Shown here in pieces: positions 1 to 5,971 of a stretch of DNA of 5,971 nt. Location of the stretch: NCBI GenBank assembly GCA_003244125.1, contig QHBL01000319.1, positions 1-5,971 on the forward strand. Reading direction: 5' to 3'. The notes below the pieces were generated by a model. That model worked only from the letters and a program-made list of their open reading frames with translations, made no database searches and had not been told where the DNA came from. Within the stretch, counting starts at the first letter, position 1, and the number at the start of each line of letters is the position of its first letter. Position numbers and translations under genes: made by a program. This stretch comes from Chthoniobacterales bacterium (GTDB lineage Bacteria > Verrucomicrobiota > Verrucomicrobiae > Chthoniobacterales > UBA10450).

Positions 1-198
1 CTCCGCATCATCAAACTCGGGCAGCGCAAGAGTGACGCGGCGCCCGTCGCGTATCTGGAGTGGGTCGATGCCGCAGTGGTGGTTGACGAAGAACCTGAGA
101 AGACTGAGTCGAAGTCGCACAAAGGCAAGAAGGACGGGCAATCATCCGCCCCGCCTGAGAAGAAATCGAAGAAAGCAGCAGCCGGCGCCGGCGCCTAG
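1..198 (+). CDS. rplQ: Large ribosomal subunit protein bL17, C-terminal fragment
   Basis: This is the 3' end of a gene that begins before the window; frame 1 is open from base 1 to the TAG at 196-198 and gives 65 residues. The first part, reading RIIKLGQRKSDAAPVAYLEWVD, matches the conserved C-terminal strand of bL17 (in E. coli about [22 protein letters not shown]), which binds 23S rRNA near the peptide exit tunnel. After this core comes a low-complexity tail of about 43 residues rich in Lys, Glu, Ser and Ala, ending in AAAGAGA. Such basic extensions occur in bL17 of several phyla and probably contact rRNA or are disordered. In most bacteria rplQ is the last gene after rpoA, which agrees with the non-coding spacer that follows. 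The last codons (181-195) are a self-complementary run of GCC and GGC triplets. Identity is confident from the core motif; the function of the tail is unknown. Confidence 0.9.
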   Translation, partial: LRIIKLGQRKSDAAPVAYLEWVDAAVVVDEEPEKTESKSHKGKKDGQSSAPPEKKSKKAAAGAGA

Positions 199-206
199 AG
201 CTCCGT

Positions 207-241
207 CGGACGTTGTAGCTGCCGTCCGTCCCCGGCGGCAG
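207..241 (+). terminator. Possible weak terminator or mRNA 3' hairpins after rplQ
   Basis: Two mutually exclusive stems begin 9 nt after the rplQ stop. The first pairs CGGACG (207-212) with CGTCCG (223-228). The second pairs CTGCCG (219-224) with CGGCAG (236-241). Neither is followed by a T tract, so a canonical Rho-independent terminator is not supported. The hairpins could stabilise the mRNA end, be a decayed repeat, or act with Rho. Confidence 0.3.
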
Positions 242-443
242 ATGATTCACGTTCGCAGACTGAAAGTAACCTGTGAGTTGCGGTCAACGGCGGTCATCGA
301 CGCGCCGCTATAGAAGAGTTGTAGCTGTGGCGTGACCGTCAGGTGGCGCAACGTCCCTCGATTGTCGCTTGGCATGAGGTGCTGAGCTGGCGCAATCGCT
401 AAGCTGGAGCGTCGAGCTCCGACCTCCATTGCAACTAGCCCTG

Positions 444-512
444 CTGTAGCGGCGGTTGGGACCGCCGAATCGCACCGCAATTGCCCTCGGCGCTCGCAGA
501 GCGCCGCTACAG
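444..512. repeat. 69-bp palindromic intergenic element with 10-bp terminal inverted repeats
   Basis: The ends CTGTAGCGGC (444-453) and GCCGCTACAG (503-512) are perfect reverse complements. Inside, next to each end, lies a compact hairpin: GGCGGT-TGGG-ACCGCC (451-466) and GGCGCTC-GCA-GAGCGCC (489-505). The middle (467-488) is unpaired. The whole can fold as two short hairpins or as one long stem closed by the terminal repeats. It codes for no protein. This two-hairpin architecture is typical of REP/BIME-like or small MITE-like elements scattered in intergenic DNA. From general familiarity, TGTAGCGGCGG-type ends recur in soil verrucomicrobial genomes, but I cannot confirm that here. No target-site duplication is evident. 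Confidence 0.75.
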
Positions 513-582
513 GATTCCATTTTCGGGACGGTGATTTCCCGACGGCGGAATGAAATTCAGGCGCGAGATGTTCGGGCTCGCA

Positions 583-609
583 GATCTAAGATCCAGATTC
601 CCGGAATCT
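583..609. promoter_or_regulatory. Two adjacent inverted repeats, candidate operator
   Basis: GATCT-A-AGATC (583-593) is directly followed, after one base, by AGATTC-CCG-GAATCT (595-609). Both are perfect. They lie about 50-80 nt ahead of the start codon at 662, where a promoter or operator of the small ORF and permease cluster would be expected. No convincing -35/-10 pair could be assigned near them, so binding by a regulator is only an inference. Chance is possible for repeats this short. Confidence 0.3.
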
Positions 610-661
610 TACGTCGGTCGCCGGAGCCGTGGCACGCGCATTGCATAAGCGGAGCGCAGCT

Positions 662-865
662 ATGAAAACCCACAAGTCGAATACCTACGATCTCGTGATC
701 CAATCCCAGTCGGAAGACAAGAACCGCACGGTTGTTGAGATGCTCATATACGCGCTCCTCATCGGCAGTGCTGTAGTCTCGATCTTCCAGTCTGCCGTTC
801 AGGCGGTCGTGATGCCAGCTCGGGTGGCAACGACACAAGTGTGCACACCGGCGCGTCCCTGCTGA
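662..865 (+). CDS. Small single-pass membrane protein of unknown function
   Basis: This frame gives a 67-residue protein I do not recognise. The ATG at 662 is preferred over the in-frame ATG at 629 because GGAG at 651-654 sits 7 nt before it. Residues 1-24 are polar (many S, Q, K, D, E, N). Residues 25-52 form one hydrophobic segment (MLIYALLIGSAVVSIFQ, then SAVQAVVMP) long enough to span the membrane. The short tail contains two cysteines (CTPARPC at the end). The polar N-terminus without Lys/Arg next to an early hydrophobic core argues against a cleaved signal peptide and for a small anchored protein. It ends 20 nt before the first permease gene, so co-transcription is likely and a role as a small accessory subunit or leader peptide is possible. 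It could still be a chance frame, although its composition is protein-like and the ribosome site is good. Confidence 0.6.
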   Translation: MKTHKSNTYDLVIQSQSEDKNRTVVEMLIYALLIGSAVVSIFQSAVQAVVMPARVATTQVCTPARPC

Positions 866-885
866 GCTAACGAGGTCCAACTCGC

Positions 886-3393
886 ATGATCTTGCAGGAG
901 GCGCGCTACGCGTTGCGGATGCTGGCGAAGCAGCCAGCCTTCACCGCCATTGCCGTGCTCACGCTTGCCCTCGGCATCGGCGCTAACACCGCCATGTTCA
1001 GCGTCGTCAACGCGGTGCTGCTGCGGCCGCTGCCGTATCCGCAACCTGAGAACCTCATCCTGCTGCGCGAACGGACGAATACATTTGAAAGCGGATCGGT
1101 CAGCTATTCGAACTATCTCGATTGGCGCGCGGCACAGCACAGCTTTACCGACATAGGGCTCGTTAGGCGGGAAGCCTTCAATTTCGCCACCATTGGAGGC
1201 GATGCGCAGCCCGATCGCATTAATGGCGCACGCGTCACGTTCAATTACCTCGCACTTCTCGAAATGAAGCCACTCCTCGGGCGCGATTTGACCGAGGCGG
1301 ACGATCAGGCAGGAAGCACGCCGGTTGTGCTCATTGGCGAAAACCTCTGGCGAACGCGCTTCGGCAAATCGCAGAAAGTTCTCGGGCAACACGTCGTGGT
1401 GGACAATGTGCAGCGCGAGATCGTTGGCGTGCTGCCCGAGGCGGTGAAATTCCCGCGCCTGACCCAAATGTGGCTGCCACTGGCCGAACTGCGCAAAGAC
1501 GAGAACGTGCTGCAACGTGGCAATCATCCCGGATTCAGTTCGCTCGGCCGGCTCAAGCCTGGTGTCTCGATGCAGCAGGCCAATGCCGATCTCGACACCA
1601 TCGCCGCCGCGCTCGCGAAACAATATCCCGACACCAACACCGGGCGTCGTCTGCAAATGCGGCCGCTGCTGGAAGCTTCGGTCGGTGACTATCGAAACAG
1701 TCTCAATCTGTTGTTAGCGGCCGTTGGCTGCGTCTTGCTCATCGCGTGTGCCAACGTCGCTAATCTCCAGCTCGCGCGCGCTGTTTCACGCGCGAAAGAA
1801 CTTGCCGTGCGCGCAGCGCTTGGCGCGAGCCGTTGGTCGCTCGCCCGCCAGCTTCTCACCGAGAGCACGCTGCTCGCATGCTTCGGCGCTGCCGCCGGTG
1901 TGATTCTCGCCATCTGGAGTCTGGACGCGATCATCAGCCTCGCGCCGCGAGACATTCCGCGCTTCCAGGAGACGCGGATCGATCTGACCGCGCTTCTCTT
2001 CACCGGCACCATCGCGCTCGCGGCCGGGATTCTCTCCGGCGTCTGGCCGGCTTGGAGAATCTCGAACACGGAAGCGCTCTCCGGCGCGTTGCATGAATCG
2101 GGAACGCGCGGTGGCAGCGGCGGCGCAGCGCGGCAGCGTGCCCGCTCCGCTTTGGTCGTCATCCAGGTGGCGCTCGCCGTCGTCTTGCTCGCGAGCGCGG
2201 GGTTGACGCTGAAAAGCTTCTGGCGTGCGCAGAACGCGCCGCTCAATTTCAACCCGCACAACATTCTGCTCGCGACGATAGAGCTTTCGAAAACCGGTCA
2301 CGAGCGCATCAACGAAAAAGGCAATCGCGTTTGGGACGACGATAAGATTCGCCCGTTCTTCGACCAGGTGCTCGAGCGGGTGAAGCGATTACCCGGCGTC
2401 GAAGCGGCAGCGATCGGCGCGAATATCCCGTTCGATGACACCGAATGGGACAGCTACTTCCATATTACCGGCACACCACTCCCGGAACCCGGCAAGGAGC
2501 CATCGGCCGAGATCAACATCGTTTCCGACGATTACTTCAGGCTGATGAAGATGCCGCTCCTCCGCGGCCGCGCCTTTGGCCCCGAAGATGTGCCGGATAA
2601 AAATCGCTCCCGCTCGGTCATCATCGACGAAACTTTTGCGCAGAAATATTTCCCCGGTCGCGATCCGATTGGGTTGCACATCGACGACAACCAGCGCGAA
2701 GATTCGGATAATCCGCAGGTGGCTTCGAAGTATCCGCCGCTCACCATCATTGGCGTCGTGCCGCGGACGCGCAACGAAGCGCCCGGCGAAGATAACGTGG
2801 AGAAGCTCGGCTTCGTGCACATGTATTTTTCTTCCGAGCAAAACCCAGCCGCGAGCAACTCGCTCATGTTGCGGGTGACCAAGGGCGATCCGAAAAAGCT
2901 CGTGCCGCTCATCCGGCGCGAAGTGCAGTCGATCGATGCCGCCCAACCGATCGGCGCGGTTTCGACGATGGAGGAGAACATCGCTGCGAGTCTCTCGACG
3001 CGACGTCTCACCATGTCGCTGCTGGCCACCTTCGCTGCGCTCGCGCTCCTGCTCGCGAGCATCGGTTTGTATGGGGTGATGGCGTTAAGCGTGACTCAAC
3101 GCACCCGCGAGCTCGGCATCCGTCTCGCGCTCGGCGCGCAACGTGGCGACGTCTTCCGGCTCGTGCTCAGCCAGGGAATGCTCCTTGTCTCTGTCGGATT
3201 GATCATCGGATTAATCGCGGCGCTCGGCGCGGGGCGCGGTTTGCAAAGTGTGCTCTATGGCGTCGGACAATTCGATGCACCGGCCTTGAGTTTCGCGCTC
3301 TTCGCACTCGCGCTCGTCGCTCTCATTGCCTGCTGCGTCCCTGCGCGTCGGGCGACGCGCGTCGATCCCATCGTGGCGTTGCGCGCGGAATGA
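886..3393 (+). CDS. ADOP-family ABC transporter permease (MacB/FtsX fold), complete
   Basis: This 835-residue protein has the full duplicated permease layout. Membrane segment 1 (about 18-44) lies in the hallmark stretch [20 protein letters not shown], followed by RPLPYPQPE. A first MacB-like periplasmic core spans about 45-270. A first FtsX domain follows, with segments near 272-296, 327-349 and 368-390 and the conserved [16 protein letters not shown] and [19 protein letters not shown]. Segment 5 (about 421-442) leads into a second periplasmic core (about 445-705), and a second FtsX domain ends the protein (709-733, 758-782, 796-818) with SIGLYGVM, QRTRELGIRLALGAQR and the family C-terminus [17 protein letters not shown]. 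There is no ATP-binding domain, so it must pair with a separate ATPase in the inner membrane. The family handles export or mechanotransmission in the envelope; the substrate cannot be read from sequence. The ATG at 886 has GAGG at 872-875. An acidic, polar loop at about 597-618 is absent from the next paralogue. ADOP assignment is firm, role unknown. Confidence 0.95.
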   Translation: MILQEARYALRMLAKQPAFTAIAVLTLALGIGANTAMFSVVNAVLLRPLPYPQPENLILLRERTNTFESGSVSYSNYLDWRAAQHSFTDIGLVRREAFNFATIGGDAQPDRINGARVTFNYLALLEMKPLLGRDLTEADDQAGSTPVVLIGENLWRTRFGKSQKVLGQHVVVDNVQREIVGVLPEAVKFPRLTQMWLPLAELRKDENVLQRGNHPGFSSLGRLKPGVSMQQANADLDTIAAALAKQYPDTNTGRRLQMRPLLEASVGDYRNSLNLLLAAVGCVLLIACANVANLQLARAVSRAKELAVRAALGASRWSLARQLLTESTLLACFGAAAGVILAIWSLDAIISLAPRDIPRFQETRIDLTALLFTGTIALAAGILSGVWPAWRISNTEALSGALHESGTRGGSGGAARQRARSALVVIQVALAVVLLASAGLTLKSFWRAQNAPLNFNPHNILLATIELSKTGHERINEKGNRVWDDDKIRPFFDQVLERVKRLPGVEAAAIGANIPFDDTEWDSYFHITGTPLPEPGKEPSAEINIVSDDYFRLMKMPLLRGRAFGPEDVPDKNRSRSVIIDETFAQKYFPGRDPIGLHIDDNQREDSDNPQVASKYPPLTIIGVVPRTRNEAPGEDNVEKLGFVHMYFSSEQNPAASNSLMLRVTKGDPKKLVPLIRREVQSIDAAQPIGAVSTMEENIAASLSTRRLTMSLLATFAALALLLASIGLYGVMALSVTQRTRELGIRLALGAQRGDVFRLVLSQGMLLVSVGLIIGLIAALGAGRGLQSVLYGVGQFDAPALSFALFALALVALIACCVPARRATRVDPIVALRAE

Positions 3394-3397
3394 AGCG

Positions 3398-4093
3398 ATG
3401 AGCAAGCTCGCCCAGGATGTCCGCTTCGGCGCGCGCATGCTGCGCAAGAATCCTGGATTCACCCTCGTCGCGGTCGTTGCCCTCGCATTTGGCATCGCCA
3501 GCTCGACCGCGATTTTCAGCATCGTCGATCAGGTATTGTTGCGGCCGCTGCCCTATCCGCAGCCCGAACAGATTTTGGAAGTCACGCAAAGCGAGTGCAG
3601 CACCGGAGCCTGGAAAGCGGACGCCTCGCCGGCGAACTATCTTGATTGGGTCGCGCTGAACCACGTCTTCTCGGAAATGGCGGCCGCCCGCGGCTGGCAG
3701 GCCAACCTCACCGGCGGCGATCGGCCCGAGCGCATTCGGTCAAGCATGACGACGGCGAGTTTTTTCCCGCTCTTCGGTATTCCGCCACTGCTCGGTCGCG
3801 CGCTGACCCGCGCTGATGAAACGCCGGGAAGTGCGCACGTCGCGGTGTTGAGCTACGCGCTGTGGCAACGCCGATATACCGCCGACCCATCCATCGTCGG
3901 CCGCAACATCATGCTCGATGGCGAGCCTTACACCGTCGTCGGCATCATGCCGCAACGTTTTGGCCCTGACAATTACGGCGAGCTCTGGGTGCCTTCGCCG
4001 TGGCAGGTCCCATTCAATCCCGTCCGGCCAAACGAAGATCCGCGGCCCCAGCGTGATAACAATTATCTGAGCGTCTGGGCGCGTTTGATTTGA
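3398..4093 (+). CDS. N-terminal part of the broken ADOP permease (membrane segment 1 and first periplasmic core)
   Basis: This frame gives 231 residues. It starts 4 nt after the stop of the first permease, with GGAA at 3387-3390, so its translation is probably coupled to that gene. DVRFGARMLRKNPGFT followed by one membrane segment (about 21-46) and RPLPYPQPE is the family N-terminus; here the usual GIGANTA motif reads GIASSTA. Residues 47-231 are the first MacB-like periplasmic core, with ANYLDW, the GIPPLLGR turn, IVGRNIMLDGEPYTVVGIMP and ELWVPSPW all recognisable. The product ends prematurely after SVWARLI, just before the end of the core, and lacks every FtsX domain. On its own it would be a membrane-anchored periplasmic domain unable to form the transport channel. 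Confidence 0.75.
   Translation: MSKLAQDVRFGARMLRKNPGFTLVAVVALAFGIASSTAIFSIVDQVLLRPLPYPQPEQILEVTQSECSTGAWKADASPANYLDWVALNHVFSEMAAARGWQANLTGGDRPERIRSSMTTASFFPLFGIPPLLGRALTRADETPGSAHVAVLSYALWQRRYTADPSIVGRNIMLDGEPYTVVGIMPQRFGPDNYGELWVPSPWQVPFNPVRPNEDPRPQRDNNYLSVWARLI
4084..4093 (+). other. Tandem TTTGA repeat at the frameshift junction
   Basis: TTTGATTTGA marks the point where homology jumps from one frame to the other. Relative to the first permease, six codons between the two TTG triplets (4085 and 4090) have become 5 nt, a difference of 13 nt. One copy of the repeat is probably what remains of two TTTGA-like sites that flanked the lost segment. The lost length is inferred from the paralogue, not observed. 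Confidence 0.6.
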
Positions 4094-5748
4094 AACAGGC
4101 GAATGCCGACATGGACGTCATCGCGCGGCGGTTGGAGAAGCAATATCCCGCCGCCAATATGGATAGCGGCATCCGCTTGCGTCCGATGCAGGAGGAAATG
4201 GTGAGTGATATTCGCCCGGCGCTTGTCATGCTGGGGAGCGCGGTCGCTTTTGTCCTGCTCATCGCCTGCGCCAACGTGGCGAATCTTCTTCTGGCCCGGG
4301 CCAGCACGCGCGTCACCGAGATTTCCATCCGCGCCGCACTCGGCGCCAGCCGCTCACGTCTCGTTAGACAATTACTGACCGAAAGTGTCTTGCTCGCGCT
4401 TCTCGCCGGCGCCCTGGGAATTGTCCTCTCGACCTGGGCGGTCCCGGCTCTGGTCGCGCTTACTCCCGCGGCTCTGCGCGGATTCGATATCATCGGGCTC
4501 AATCGCGCCGTGCTCAGTTTTGTCCTCGTTAGTTCGCTCCTGACCGGCGTCTTGTTCGGCATTGTTCCCGCGCTTTACGCCACGCATCCTCAGCTTGGCA
4601 CGGCGCTGCGAACGGCGGAACGCGGCAACACACGCGCGCGCGGACGCGGAGCATTGATCGCGGCCGAAGTGGCGATCTCGCTCATTCTGCTCATTGGCGC
4701 GGGCCTGATGCTGAAAAGCTTCGCGCGTTTGACCAGCGTTGATCCGGGTTTCAATGCCGATCGCCTCCTCGTCTTCAATATCGGCTATTCATCCGCCGCC
4801 GATCCTTGGCGCGCGACTAGGTTTTATCAGCAACTAGTGGAGCGACTGCGGGTCTTGCCTGGCGTCGCTTCGGTGAGTGCCGTCAGCCGGCTGCCATTCA
4901 GCGGCGGAAATAGCACGCGCGATTTCAATCTCCCGGGCAGCGATAACAAACACGATGGCGATACCCGCGTCGTGACGCCGGATTATTTCCGGACAATGGG
5001 CATCCCGCTTCTGAAAGGCCGGCAGTTTTCCGAGCGAGACTCCGCGAGTTCACCCAGTGTCGCCATCATCGGGAAGTTCATCGAGAACTTCGGACCGAAA
5101 AACGAGAAACTGCAAATCGTCGGCGTCGTCGGCAACATTCGACACACCTCTTTGGAAGGGGCGCCGCGGACCGAAGTTTACCAGCCACTTGGTCAGGCAC
5201 AGTGGCCTTCGATGTTTTTCGTTCTGCGAAGCGCGACCGCTGATCCACGCACGCTGATTCCCACGGCGCAAAACGCCGTTTGGAGCGTCGATAATAACGT
5301 GCCGCTGGCCAACGTCCGCACCATGCACGACATGATCGGCGCGTCGGTGGCACGGCGGAAATTCGCCATGCTGCTCCTGGCAATCTTCGCCAGTCTGGCC
5401 GTGATGCTCGCGGCCATCGGCCTCTACGGCGTCATGTCGTATTCAGTCGCGCAACGCACGCGCGAGATCGGCATCCGTGTCGCTCTGGGCGCGCAGCGAA
5501 GCGACGTTTTTCACCTCGTCATCAATCAGGGAATGCTCTTCGTCGGCTTCGGCGTCGCGGCTGGAATGATCGGTTCGCTCGGGCTAACGAGGTTTATTTC
5601 GAGCATGCTTTTCGGCGTCAGCCCCAACGATGCCGCCACCTTCGTCAGCGTCGCGCTCGGCCTCGCTTTCATCGCCTTCCTCGCCTGCTGGCTGCCCGCC
5701 CGTCGCGCAACTCAGGTCGATCCCATCGTTGCTTTACGCACCGAATAA
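4090..5748 (+). CDS. C-terminal part of the broken ADOP permease (both FtsX domains and second periplasmic core)
   Basis: This open frame of 552 codons is the remainder of the same gene. Its formal start is a TTG at 4090 that overlaps the preceding TGA (TTGA); the first in-frame ATG is at 4111. I see no good ribosome site for either, so this is more likely the downstream part of a frameshifted gene than a gene designed to start here. Residues 1-43 finish the first periplasmic core. The first FtsX domain has membrane segments near 44-66, 98-120 and 141-163 with [16 protein letters not shown] and [19 protein letters not shown]. Segment 5 is at about 187-207, the second periplasmic core at 210-420, and the second FtsX domain at 424-449, 477-500 and 514-535, ending [17 protein letters not shown]. 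The second core is short: SVAIIGKF at 323-330 lacks the stretch that in the first permease contains FAQKYFPGRDP. Confidence 0.75.
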   Translation: MKQANADMDVIARRLEKQYPAANMDSGIRLRPMQEEMVSDIRPALVMLGSAVAFVLLIACANVANLLLARASTRVTEISIRAALGASRSRLVRQLLTESVLLALLAGALGIVLSTWAVPALVALTPAALRGFDIIGLNRAVLSFVLVSSLLTGVLFGIVPALYATHPQLGTALRTAERGNTRARGRGALIAAEVAISLILLIGAGLMLKSFARLTSVDPGFNADRLLVFNIGYSSAADPWRATRFYQQLVERLRVLPGVASVSAVSRLPFSGGNSTRDFNLPGSDNKHDGDTRVVTPDYFRTMGIPLLKGRQFSERDSASSPSVAIIGKFIENFGPKNEKLQIVGVVGNIRHTSLEGAPRTEVYQPLGQAQWPSMFFVLRSATADPRTLIPTAQNAVWSVDNNVPLANVRTMHDMIGASVARRKFAMLLLAIFASLAVMLAAIGLYGVMSYSVAQRTREIGIRVALGAQRSDVFHLVINQGMLFVGFGVAAGMIGSLGLTRFISSMLFGVSPNDAATFVSVALGLAFIAFLACWLPARRATQVDPIVALRTE

Positions 5749-5753
5749 ATCCC

Positions 5754-5971
5754 ATGCAAAATCTCCGCCTCGCCCTTCGCGCGCTCATCAAGCAGCCGCT
5801 CTTCACCACCATCGTCATCATTACCTTCGCACTAGGCATCGGCGCCAACACCGCTGTCTTCTCCGTCGTTAACGCAGTGGTGTTGCGCCCGCTCGGGTTC
5901 CATCAACCGCAGAACCTCGTCGAACTCGAATTGTACGACCTGCGCGTCGGGCCGGGCAGCGCCGGAGGATC
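5754..5971 (+). CDS. Third ADOP-family permease, N-terminal fragment
   Basis: This frame starts 5 nt after the TAA of the second permease gene and runs off the window after 72 complete codons. [15 protein letters not shown], one membrane segment (about 17-43) with [20 protein letters not shown], and [14 protein letters not shown] form the same N-terminus as the other two permeases, with the intact GIGANTA motif. Where the others read LPYPQPE, this one reads LGFHQPQ, so it is a divergent paralogue and not a recent exact copy. The ribosome site is weak (only A-rich GAATAAA before it), which fits translational coupling to the gene upstream. The periplasmic and FtsX domains must lie beyond the window; whether the gene is intact cannot be judged. 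Confidence 0.9.
   Translation, partial: MQNLRLALRALIKQPLFTTIVIITFALGIGANTAVFSVVNAVVLRPLGFHQPQNLVELELYDLRVGPGSAGG

Larger units (their letters stand above)
199..661. other. Non-coding, inverted-repeat-rich spacer between rplQ and the permease cluster
   Basis: This stretch of about 460 bases has no reading frame with a plausible start, ribosome binding site and protein-like composition. It contains alternative hairpins just after rplQ (207-241), a 10-bp direct repeat GTTGTAGCTG at 212-221 and 318-327, a degenerate GCGCCGCTATAG at 302-313, a small palindrome GGAGC-GTCGA-GCTCC at 406-420, the well-formed palindromic element at 444-512, a weak CGGGA/TCCCG inverted repeat at 524-541, and two close inverted repeats at 583-609. 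Several of these share a TGTAGC core, so the spacer may be built from one intact and one or more decayed copies of the same repeat family. I see no tRNA, other structural RNA or riboswitch signature, and no clear sigma-70 promoter. Confidence 0.7.
3398..5748 (+). pseudogene. Second ADOP-family permease, frameshifted and internally deleted
   Basis: Read across a frame change at about 4084-4093, this region rebuilds one ADOP permease of roughly 785 residues with the same domain order as the gene upstream. The frame starting at 3398 stops at TGA 4091-4093 just after SVWARLI; the frame resuming from 4090 continues [19 protein letters not shown]. In the first permease the same place reads GRLKPGVSMQQANADLDTIA. 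About KPGVS is therefore missing, implying a net loss of about 13 nt. The junction is a tandem TTTGA-TTTGA (4084-4093), as left by deletion between short direct repeats. A second, in-frame loss lies at about 5065-5076. Both flanks remain well conserved, so the damage is recent, or it is an assembly or sequencing error. Production of two half-proteins by re-initiation is an alternative: TTG at 4090 overlaps the TGA. Confidence 0.8.

Noticed and set aside
207..241. Canonical Rho-independent terminator after rplQ
   Set aside because: Stems are present but no T tract follows either of them, so it is listed only as a weak candidate.
32..313. Plus-strand open frame of 93 codons overlapping rplQ
   Set aside because: It overlaps rplQ in another frame and is a run of Arg/Ser/Pro residues; the bL17 frame explains this region.
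444..512. CRISPR repeat or attenuator
   Set aside because: There is a single unit with no regularly spaced copies, and no leader peptide or T tract; a palindromic interspersed element fits better.
456..665. Plus-strand open frame of 69 codons in the spacer
   Set aside because: It runs through the right half of the palindromic element, has an Arg-rich random-like composition and no ribosome binding site.
799..1656. Long open frame of 285 codons on the minus strand
   Set aside because: It lies antisense to the first permease, has an Arg/His-rich composition typical of a shadow frame in GC-rich coding DNA, and resembles no family I know.
1689..3062. Several overlapping minus-strand open frames of 170-190 codons
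   Set aside because: All are antisense to the strongly supported permease coding sequence and arise from high G+C codon bias.
4084..4093. Programmed ribosomal frameshift site
   Set aside because: No X-XXY-YYZ slippery heptamer or downstream pseudoknot is evident, and the paralogue alignment shows residues actually missing at the join, which frameshifting would not explain.

Overview
The window looks like a piece of a soil-type bacterial chromosome or metagenome contig. Its main content is a tandem array of ADOP-type permeases (Acidobacterial Duplicated Orphan Permeases: MacB/FtsX-fold ABC transporter permeases with duplicated halves). They sit on the + strand immediately downstream of the end of a ribosomal-protein operon. 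Coding G+C is visibly high. Multi-copy ADOP arrays are known mainly from Acidobacteriota and soil Verrucomicrobiota. The palindromic intergenic element with TGTAGCGGCGG-type ends and the lysine-rich tail on bL17 make me lean to a Chthoniobacterales-like verrucomicrobium, but the sequence alone does not prove this.

Layout. Positions 1-198 hold the C-terminus of ribosomal protein bL17 (rplQ), normally the last gene of the rpoA operon. Positions 199-661 are a non-coding spacer rich in inverted repeats, including a clean 69-bp element with 10-bp terminal inverted repeats (444-512) and two adjacent short inverted repeats (583-593 and 595-609) upstream of the next gene. Positions 662-865 encode a probable 67-residue single-pass membrane protein that I cannot name. 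Positions 886-3393 hold a complete 835-residue ADOP permease. Positions 3398-5748 hold a second ADOP permease, broken at about 4084-4093 by a frameshift that splits it into 231-residue and 552-residue frames. From 5754 to the window edge is the N-terminus of a third ADOP permease.

The genes from 662 onward are closely spaced (20, 4 and 5 nt gaps; the two halves of the second permease overlap by 4 nt) and probably form one transcription unit. ADOPs are expected to work with a separately encoded MacB-like ATPase and often an adaptor protein; neither is in this window, so the substrate is unknown.

The most notable observation is the decay of the middle permease. It carries the frameshift at a tandem TTTGA repeat, where alignment to the first permease implies about 13 nt lost. 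It also shows an in-frame loss of about 14 residues that removes the FPGxDP segment of the second periplasmic domain. Both losses have short direct repeats at the junction. No convincing wholly new system is visible; the small membrane ORF and the repeat-rich spacer are the least explained parts.
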